Notes under the pieces: generated by a model
Told to the model about the DNA's origin: nothing
The model's input: the letters and a program-made list of their open reading frames with translations, nothing else
Databases searched by the model: none
DNA from: CAZNRY01 sp964575675
GTDB taxonomy: Bacteria; Eisenbacteria; RBG-16-71-46; CAIMUX01; VGJL01
NCBI GenBank assembly: GCA_964575675.1
Contig: CAZNRY010000064.1
Location: forward strand, 1 to 19,860
DNA: 19,860 nt
Direction: 5' to 3'
Part shown: positions 14,109 to 19,860 of the stretch, one piece after another
How the letters are laid out: the number at the start of each line of letters is the position of its first letter
Numbering within the stretch: position 1 is the stretch's first letter
Translations under genes and position numbers: made by a program

Positions 14109-14447
14109 TGCTCCCCCTGGCCGTTGGATTCTTGGCCCCTCCAGAATCGCAAGTCAATGCCTTTTTGGCCTCTTTCCGAACTCGCGCGGAGGGCTGGCTC
14201 GAAGGCAAACGGGAGAAATCGTCGGTGCCGCTCGGATGGTCACGACCGATGAGGATCGTTCCTATTCAAGGATCTATCGGAAGATCAGGCCAGCGCATCT
14301 GGGATCCTGGAGAGGATGCTCGGGCCTCAAGGCTCGGGGGGAGCCCACGTGGCGCTCGATCAGGGCGGCGAGCCGCTTCTCGTCATCGCTCAGGAAGCAG
14401 GGAGACGCTCATCCGGTGGGGAGACCGCCTCAGCGATCCACTCCTTT
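14109..14447. other. 339-bp gap between FkbM and GT2 genes
   Basis: Apart from the promoter candidate near the GT2 start, no intact gene is visible. On the minus strand, 14274-14403 reads as a 40-odd-codon stretch without stop (SDDEKRLAALIERHVGSPRA within it) ending in TAG, but with no start codon or Shine-Dalgarno sequence. It could be a decayed gene end or chance in GC-rich DNA. Confidence 0.3.
14128..14157 (-). promoter_or_regulatory. Possible sigma70-like promoter of the GT2-heptose operon
   Basis: On the minus strand TTGACT (plus 14152-14157, five of six consensus bases) is followed after 18 bp by AAGAAT (14128-14133, four of six). The expected start at about 14121 leaves a leader of about 13 nt with AGGGGGAG before the ATG at 14108. 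Confidence 0.4.
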
Positions 14448-15482
14448 TCAATTGCGGCGCCCGCCTGGAGAAACGACCAACTCGCTAGTCACTTCCTCGG
14501 CCCCATGAAGGGGCACGATTTCCTTCGGCCACGCGTACGTTGTGATCGTTTCCGTCACCTCGGTGACAAACCCATATCCAATGTCGCCAAATAGCCTCTC
14601 GAGCTTCCGATAGGTTTCTTGACCGTCGCGCAGATGGTAGCTGGCAATCGCGAACATAACGCCATGCGATCGTAGGAACTCACGACAGCCCTCGATGACC
14701 TCGATCTCCGCCCCCTCGATATCCATTTTCACGAAATCGATGGTCTCAAGTCCGTTCTCACGAAAGAACTCTGGAATAGAAACGACTTCTATTCCGGCCC
14801 CACCCCCCCGACTGACCATCCTGAAATCCACGCAGGAGGTGGCGGCTCCACGGAAATTGAAAGGCAATCCTCCTCCCAAGCTCCACACTCCCTTCCGCAC
14901 GATGCTCACATTCCTTATCCCGTTACGAAGGATATTCGCCTCGAGCATCTTCGCATTTTCGTTGTCGGGCTCGAAGCAGAAGACTCTACCGGTCTCTCCG
15001 ACCAGCTTCGAGGCCATCAGCGCATAAATCCCATGGAAAGCCCCACAGTCGAAGACAATGTCCCCTTCTTTCAAGGCATAGTACCGATTGTAGTACCTCA
15101 TGATGTCGTACTCCAGAGCCATGACGAAGGTCGTCTTGACCAGAAACCCGCCGAGTGAGATCTCCCGCGTGAAGTCGATTGTTCGATCCTCAAATCGCAG
15201 GCCACTTATGCAAAATACCTTCTCGAAGGACGACAGCAAGAGGGAGATCTGTTCCTTGCTGGTGGCTACCTCATTACCGACGATTATCTTCTTACCGTCT
15301 TTGCCTACGAAAACCAGCCCCTCGTCTTCGTAGATCGTAATCCCCTTCCGATGCAGTTTCCATCTGCACCAGATATCGTCCCTGATTCCCTTCAACACGC
15401 GCCTCATCCCGTGTGGCCACAGTGAATACAGCAACGCCTTCCGAAGGAGTTTCTTTATCCTCAGGATAGTGAGCAGCTTCAT
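14448..15482 (-). CDS. FkbM family SAM-dependent methyltransferase
   Basis: The 344-residue protein has a Rossmann-type SAM site, DIVFDCGAFHGIYALMASKL (141-160), with the acidic end of strand 2 in FCFEPDNENAKMLEAN (168-183). It also has the FkbM-type motif IDFVKMDIEGAEIEVIEG in the C-terminal half. FkbM enzymes O-methylate hydroxyls and are common in polysaccharide loci, where they cap or decorate sugars. The N-terminal ~70 residues are basic and hydrophobic (MKLLTILRIKKLLRKALLYS), suggesting membrane contact. The ATG at 15482 has GAGGAGG 5 nt upstream; the GTG one codon earlier is too close to it. A separate promoter lies upstream. The acceptor sugar is unknown. Confidence 0.87.
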   Translation of the reverse strand: MKLLTILRIKKLLRKALLYSLWPHGMRRVLKGIRDDIWCRWKLHRKGITIYEDEGLVFVGKDGKKIIVGNEVATSKEQISLLLSSFEKVFCISGLRFEDRTIDFTREISLGGFLVKTTFVMALEYDIMRYYNRYYALKEGDIVFDCGAFHGIYALMASKLVGETGRVFCFEPDNENAKMLEANILRNGIRNVSIVRKGVWSLGGGLPFNFRGAATSCVDFRMVSRGGGAGIEVVSIPEFFRENGLETIDFVKMDIEGAEIEVIEGCREFLRSHGVMFAIASYHLRDGQETYRKLERLFGDIGYGFVTEVTETITTYAWPKEIVPLHGAEEVTSELVVSPGGRRN

Positions 15483-15517
15483 CACAGCCTCCTCAAGTTT
15501 GGGATTGCAGTGGCCGC

Positions 15518-15546
15518 AGCATACGGCGGGTGCACGGTGCTTTCAA
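15518..15546 (-). promoter_or_regulatory. Sigma70-like promoter of the FkbM gene
   Basis: On the minus strand TTGAAA (plus 15541-15546) and TATGCT (15518-15523) stand 17 bp apart, matching five and four of six consensus bases. The leader would be about 29 nt and contain the GAGGAGG ribosome site. Confidence 0.42.
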
Positions 15547-15622
15547 GCCGAGCCGCGGGATGGCGATTCGGCAATCCTCATGGCGGGCTGCCTTCCAGCG
15601 TCCCTCAGCCAAACCCTGTTTG

Positions 15623-17161
15623 TCAGCAATCTCGCCTCTCGGGGAAAGCGATCTCCGCGGAGCGGAGGCCACTGCCGCCTCCCATCGGCGCCAGCCGCCC
15701 CTTTCCTCTGGGTAGAACGAAACGAAGGCGCATTGGCAGCGTGGCGAGAAAGAATGGAATCAGGAGAACTAGAAGAAAAAACACGTGATCGCTCAACGGT
15801 CCTTCTACCGCCATCATACCGCCGGTCAATCCGAGGGAGTACAAGATGATGTAGCCGCATTCGCCCCGATGAGCCATGCAGTAGGAGTAAAGGAATCGCA
15901 GTACTACCCCAAAGGTGAACGCGACAAGCACGACACCGACCAGCCAGAAGTTCACATAGGCCTCCCCGATCAATAAGGGAGCGACAGACGAAGCCCCACC
16001 GGTCCCCTCCAAGTAGGTGCGGTTGAATTCAACTCCAAAACTCCAAGGTTTCCCGGACCAGATAGCTCGTGGCACAAACATGGTCAGCAACTTCAGATAG
16101 CTGCCGCCGAATTGAAACGGATGCGGTTCGGGCGTCCGGTCAATGATGAGGAAGAACATATCCGCCCCCAGCGATCTCCCGAGAAGTGGGTGCAGTAGAA
16201 TGCCGGGCTCGCTGAACCCACTTAGGAGATTGCCCCACAGCATCCGCAAGTCGAGACCGAATCCCCGGTAGTATCCGATGAAAGGCATGATGACCAGAAT
16301 GACAATCAACGCGATCGGCAAGAGGCGTCTGACCGAGTACCGTTTTCCGAGGTAGTGGTGACAGACCACGAGCTGAAAGACTGAGAAGAGAAGAGTGGCC
16401 TTCCCACCGCCAAAATTCAAGAAGTAGAGGATCAGGACGCCGGAAAAGAGTAAGGCAAAAGCACCGACTGCCCGACGCCTCTTTGTCACGCGCGCGAAAG
16501 CGTACGATAGAAGGAGTCCAACGGCCGCAAACTTCGAGAGAAAGAGAAAGGCCACTGTGCCTCCCATCTCAATCTCATTCGAAACGATCTGGGCGGGATT
16601 CCGGAAGCGGTCCGATGCAAGGCCAAGCCCCCTGTAGTTGGACAGGAAAGTCTGGTACAGAACGAGACCCGCGACGCTGATGCCAAGGCAAAGGACCATG
16701 CACAGACGAACCCTGCCCGGGTCCCATGAGAGCTGCATCCGAGGCACGGACGCGGCCATTCTCCTTCCCAGACCGGAATAGTAGCCGAGATAGAGAGCGA
16801 CCAGGCCCAGTATGGAATAGGCAAAAACCAGGCAAAAGACCCGGTGGAAGTGGACGGAGTCCGGATCGTAGCTCGTCAGCCAGACGCTGCCATTCTGGAT
16901 GACGAAAACACCACGAATGCCGATCAGAAGCACGAAACACAAACCCACCATGACGATCGGTTCGAACAGGTCTAACCTGCGCGAGAGCACTCCCCTTATG
17001 AGCGGATAGATGCCGACAAGGATGAAGAGAAGGCAGAGGATCAAGCTCAGGCTGCCTGGCGCCGCAACTGCCAGGCCGCTGGCCAATACTAGAACAATGA
17101 AGGAAAAGGCTGCATAGGCGAAAGACCTATCATGGGGGATCGCTCGCCAGTCCCGGTTCAT
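15623..17161 (-). CDS. Wzy-like O-antigen/exopolysaccharide polymerase
   Basis: This 512-residue polytopic membrane protein has roughly 11-13 hydrophobic segments, the first at about residues 15-35. A large external loop lies around SGFSEPGILLHPLLGRSLGA to VFNRTYL-like sequence, with GGSYLKLLTMFVPRAIWSGKP inside it. Long length, many spans and the conserved W-S-G-K-P loop are features of the oligosaccharide repeat-unit polymerase (OAP/Wzy) group, which joins lipid-linked repeats on the periplasmic face. Wzy proteins are poorly conserved, so the call is by architecture and locus. AGGGAA lies 9 nt before the ATG at 17161. The Wzz-like gene at 5198 is the likely partner. No flippase is seen beside it. 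Confidence 0.8.
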   Translation of the reverse strand: MNRDWRAIPHDRSFAYAAFSFIVLVLASGLAVAAPGSLSLILCLLFILVGIYPLIRGVLSRRLDLFEPIVMVGLCFVLLIGIRGVFVIQNGSVWLTSYDPDSVHFHRVFCLVFAYSILGLVALYLGYYSGLGRRMAASVPRMQLSWDPGRVRLCMVLCLGISVAGLVLYQTFLSNYRGLGLASDRFRNPAQIVSNEIEMGGTVAFLFLSKFAAVGLLLSYAFARVTKRRRAVGAFALLFSGVLILYFLNFGGGKATLLFSVFQLVVCHHYLGKRYSVRRLLPIALIVILVIMPFIGYYRGFGLDLRMLWGNLLSGFSEPGILLHPLLGRSLGADMFFLIIDRTPEPHPFQFGGSYLKLLTMFVPRAIWSGKPWSFGVEFNRTYLEGTGGASSVAPLLIGEAYVNFWLVGVVLVAFTFGVVLRFLYSYCMAHRGECGYIILYSLGLTGGMMAVEGPLSDHVFFLLVLLIPFFLATLPMRLRFVLPRGKGRLAPMGGGSGLRSAEIAFPERRDC

Positions 17162-17388
17162 TCTGAGCTATTCCCTGCATCGTGGGGGTACGGCTTCTCC
17201 GCGGGAAGTCCCTACCCACGCGGGATCGACGGGTCCCGTTGTAGCGCTGTATCCATTCGCTTCCATCGAGTCCACCTCTCCTACGCCCAGGACCACCGGC
17301 ACCACATGTCACCGGATCAGGCTGTTCGACAAGAGCTCGCGTGCTCGTGCCCCGTCTACCTCGGAATGGCGGACTTCCACTCTCGACC

Positions 17389-18336
17389 CTAGGCAGGGAT
17401 CCGCCCTTGGAAGTAGATGTGGGCCTTCAGCCAGGGATACAGAACCACGGCGGGAAGGAGAAATAGCGCGTTGCGCACGGCTACAAGCACTGTCGCCAGC
17501 TCCGCTTTGCCCGCCGCCCCCTTGGCAAGACAGTGGATGGGCGCCTGGGCGCTCCTCTCATCCGCTCCAAGAATCCGACCCTTAACGAAACGCTTGAGTG
17601 TTTCATCGAACGCCCCTAAGGTCTGGTTCTCCAGAAACCATATCGCGTCCTTCAGGCATGTTTCCTCCCGCACCACCGCCTCCACGAACGCGTTCCGCTC
17701 AAGCAACGCCTGGACGGTTCTCTTCGACCACCAAGTGAAGTGATTTGGGGGATAATCGAAACTCTCACGCACTCGGATCATCCGATCCCGATTGGGAACA
17801 GATCCGGCTATGTAACCACCTGGTTCGAGAAGCGTCCTGATCTCTGCAATGAACTCCCGAGGTCGGTCTTGGTGCTCAAGAACCTCGAAGAAGGTGATCA
17901 CGCGGAATCTGAGGTTGCTTTTTCGGGCCATCTCCACAAACTCCCCAAGGGACATGCCCCATACATTCTTCAGATTTCTTGTTTGTTTGGCAACATCGAC
18001 GGACCTTCGGTCCAAATCGATACCGTACGCGTCCCAGTTCCGTCTCGTCATCTCCTCCAGGAATGCCCCGTCACCACAACCGATGTCCAGGAGTTTCTCT
18101 CTTCTCGGGGGAAAGAACCGCGCGAAGGTCCGGTGATATGCTTCCAACTTCCCGACCCCAAGGTGACTCCTCTCGTAGGCCGATCCCTCTTCATAGAAGC
18201 GTCTATCCAACACGAGAGGCCACCAAAACTGGACATCGCAACCGGCACAAGGATAGAGCTTGTATCCCAAGTAAGCCTGAATGGAGCTCCTGTAATCTAT
18301 TGCTCCACCACACAAGGGACACGTCACCGTTCTCAC
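17389..18336 (-). CDS. Class I SAM methyltransferase with N-terminal zinc ribbon
   Basis: The 315 residues start with a zinc ribbon (C6, C9 in CPLCG; C30, C33 in CAGC), followed by a methyltransferase domain with motif I LLDIGCGDGAFLEEM (82-96), acidic motif GIDLDR (105-110) and FFEVLEHQDRPREFI (about 149-163). This architecture is common in polysaccharide loci and in deoxysugar C-methyltransferase relatives. A hydrophobic C-terminal stretch, VRNALFLLPAVVLYPWL (about 288-304), may tether it to the membrane. The GTG start overlaps the GT4 stop by 4 nt (GTGA), so the two are coupled. Whether it methylates a sugar, a lipid carrier or another metabolite cannot be told. Confidence 0.85.
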   Translation of the reverse strand: MRTVTCPLCGGAIDYRSSIQAYLGYKLYPCAGCDVQFWWPLVLDRRFYEEGSAYERSHLGVGKLEAYHRTFARFFPPRREKLLDIGCGDGAFLEEMTRRNWDAYGIDLDRRSVDVAKQTRNLKNVWGMSLGEFVEMARKSNLRFRVITFFEVLEHQDRPREFIAEIRTLLEPGGYIAGSVPNRDRMIRVRESFDYPPNHFTWWSKRTVQALLERNAFVEAVVREETCLKDAIWFLENQTLGAFDETLKRFVKGRILGADERSAQAPIHCLAKGAAGKAELATVLVAVRNALFLLPAVVLYPWLKAHIYFQGRIPA

Positions 18337-19826
18337 GCCGAAGGACCCACCAGCTCCCGCAGTAGGCTACCAAAGGCCGGGGCAAGCCCGCCCCAGGAGT
18401 ACTCTTTCAGTTCACTCAGATCGAAGGCCCCATCCAATCGCCCCTCCCGCCATAGTGAGGAGAGCTTCTCCAAAGCCGCGAGGATTTTCCCGAGATCGTC
18501 CTCGACAACGATCCCTCGTCGTTGCTTTTCTACGAGCTTCGCACCCAGATCCATCTCGTCCGAGCGGATGGCCAGAATCGGTCGCCTCGCACCAAAGTAC
18601 TCAAACACTTTGCCGGGAATCTGATAACCCGCAGACCATCCTGCCAGCAGTAGCACCGTCGCGCCCTTCTGGAGCGCGACAACCTTATCGTGCGGTTGAA
18701 AACCCACGGTGTGCACTTCATGGGTCATGGCAAGCGAGTCGATCATCGACTTCACCGACGGATCGATTGTTCCCGCAACGACCACCTCAATAGGGGAGGT
18801 GTGCAGTAACGGAAGGGCGCGGAAGAACCGATCCAGATCTCTGGAGCCGGCATAGAGAGTACCGGTGTAGACAATGCGAAAATGATCGACGGGAAGACTC
18901 TCGATGCTATTATACCTCTTCTCATCAAATCCATCGGTGATCACCTGGAATCTCTCACGTTCTAACCTCGGGAAACGATGCAGATATCCGTTCATCGTTT
19001 CCTCACAGTTGACAATGATCCGGTCTGCATGTGGAAGAAACAGACTATCGATGACCTTGTCGATCCCCAGTCTCCAATGGGGCCTCAGTTGTTCTACAGC
19101 CCCGAAACTATATGGGTCTCCAATGTAAAGGACCCACGGGATCGAGAAAACAACCTTCACGAAGAAACCAACGATTCTGCAAGAAACCGGATTATCGGTA
19201 GAATAGACGACTTCGTAACGCTCCCGTAGAGCCATTCTACAACCGGCCAGCAGCCCCCAGGCGATCCACTCAAGGCTCGAGATTGGCAAGATCAGGCGGC
19301 GGATGATGGAAAGAGAGAAGCGCTTGATCAATCCAATCTCCCGACGAGAACCCGGCGCGGTACGGAGAATCGATTGAAGTCGGGGCCTCAAGATGAAGAG
19401 AAGACCAGGGTAACTGCGGAGGATTTTGACTCCGGGGGACACGAGCGCGACAGAATCCCGGTCATAGGCCGGCACGGGGGCGAACTGCTGGCCGGGACGC
19501 GGCTCCGGCAAACGTATGGTCAGGACATCGACCTTGTCGTTCTCCGCTGCAAGCTGGTTTGCCATGTGTACCGTTCTAAGAGAGCCGAGACCGCCCCAAG
19601 GCGGAAAAGTATATGCAACGATCAGAACCCGAATGCCGGCCTGAGAAGAACGACTCTCCCCAGGGGACTTGACTGAGTTCGAACTGCTGGCACTCGTGTC
19701 GTCCACCTCCATGTCATCCAGTCCATCAGGATGGTGATCGAGGTCGAGATGGGAGTCAACGCCTTTCTTGGTGTTCCCCTTTGGGGAGGGTTCGGAATCC
19801 TCTCGCTTACCAGCCAATCTAATCAT
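18333..19826 (-). CDS. GT4-type glycosyltransferase (GT-B fold), start uncertain
   Basis: The GT-B domain begins at about residue 65 (IRVLIVAYTFPPWGGLGSLR), the loop typical of GT4/WbuB-like enzymes acting on lipid-linked sugars. The C-terminal half has FRIVYTGTLYAGSRDLD and a nucleotide-sugar site ending in IPGKVFEYFGARRPILAI, where E in FEYF is the usual family acid. The ATG at 19826 has no clear Shine-Dalgarno. The frame stays open to the window edge, so the gene may begin beyond it. The first 64 residues are polar and rich in Asp, His and Ser, without similarity to the fold; they could be a disordered tail or a wrong start. It probably adds a sugar in repeat-unit assembly. Confidence 0.83.
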   Translation of the reverse strand: MIRLAGKREDSEPSPKGNTKKGVDSHLDLDHHPDGLDDMEVDDTSASSSNSVKSPGESRSSQAGIRVLIVAYTFPPWGGLGSLRTVHMANQLAAENDKVDVLTIRLPEPRPGQQFAPVPAYDRDSVALVSPGVKILRSYPGLLFILRPRLQSILRTAPGSRREIGLIKRFSLSIIRRLILPISSLEWIAWGLLAGCRMALRERYEVVYSTDNPVSCRIVGFFVKVVFSIPWVLYIGDPYSFGAVEQLRPHWRLGIDKVIDSLFLPHADRIIVNCEETMNGYLHRFPRLERERFQVITDGFDEKRYNSIESLPVDHFRIVYTGTLYAGSRDLDRFFRALPLLHTSPIEVVVAGTIDPSVKSMIDSLAMTHEVHTVGFQPHDKVVALQKGATVLLLAGWSAGYQIPGKVFEYFGARRPILAIRSDEMDLGAKLVEKQRRGIVVEDDLGKILAALEKLSSLWREGRLDGAFDLSELKEYSWGGLAPAFGSLLRELVGPSA

Positions 19827-19860
19827 GCTGCGGGCTGGTCGCCGGTCCTGGAGTGCTCTA

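Noticed and set aside
14274..14403. Short minus-strand open stretch containing SDDEKRLAALIER in the FkbM-GT2 gap
   Set aside because: No start codon or ribosome site and too short to assign; kept only as a note in the gap description.
16101..16135. TGAAAC followed by GTCC-like sequence on the plus strand
   Set aside because: It lies inside the Wzy-like coding region on the opposite strand, has no gene downstream and does not match the -10 block fully.
17162..17388. Search for a promoter upstream of the Wzy-like gene
   Set aside because: Only weak partial matches (TGGACT with TACAGC, TTGTCG with CATGTG) were seen, none better than chance in this base composition.

Overview
The window is a piece of a high-GC bacterial chromosome. 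The envelope genes (Wzz-type chain-length protein, Wzy-like polymerase, a heptose-nucleotide pathway of the LPS/S-layer/capsule type) suggest a diderm bacterium. A leftover signal peptide followed by FGKNKVQY recalls secreted proteins of uncultured Gemmatimonadota/Eisenbacteria-like lineages, but this is only a weak hint at taxonomy. No tRNA, rRNA or CRISPR array is visible.

Left part (1-4049). The 3' end of a cyclase-family (PF04199) hydrolase gene runs into an AllH/DUF2877 gene, probably the tail of a ureide or carbamoyl-compound catabolism operon. Facing it are two minus-strand genes, a DUF6249-like membrane protein and a CPBP-family intramembrane protease. Divergent from these is an ECF sigma factor gene overlapping a membrane-anchored ZAS-type anti-sigma gene. 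The sigma/DUF6249 divergent region holds two oppositely oriented copies of the same bipartite element, TGAAACC-18 bp-GTCCAA. This suggests that the sigma factor drives both its own operon and the membrane protein/protease pair.

Scar (4046-5045). The first ~60 codons of an alpha/beta hydrolase, coupled to the anti-sigma gene, end abruptly. Next comes an IS21-type istB remnant whose Walker A is broken by indels, then two 25-bp imperfect direct repeats typical of an IS21 end, then the first ~60 codons of a secreted-protein gene on the minus strand, cut after KVQY. An insertion followed by a one-sided deletion would explain this layout.

Right part (5198-19860): an exopolysaccharide/O-antigen locus. 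A plus-strand Wzz-like gene comes first. Convergent with it is a nine-gene minus-strand operon (14108 to 6283): GT2 glycosyltransferase, extended-SDR epimerase, sugar nucleotidyltransferase (HddC-like), GHMP heptose kinase (HddA-like), short-chain dehydrogenase, Gfo/Idh/MocA oxidoreductase, GmhB-like phosphatase, GmhA-like isomerase and a transaldolase-family protein. Five junctions are 4-nt overlaps or closer. Four enzymes match the known route sedoheptulose 7-phosphate to GDP-D-glycero-alpha-D-manno-heptose. The transaldolase could supply the C7 precursor, and the two extra oxidoreductases and the epimerase could tailor the sugar. Further right are an FkbM methyltransferase with its own sigma70-like promoter, a Wzy-like polymerase, a zinc-ribbon SAM methyltransferase and a GT4-type glycosyltransferase whose frame stays open to the window edge. 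No flippase, initiating sugar-phosphate transferase or export protein is seen, so the locus probably continues past 19860.
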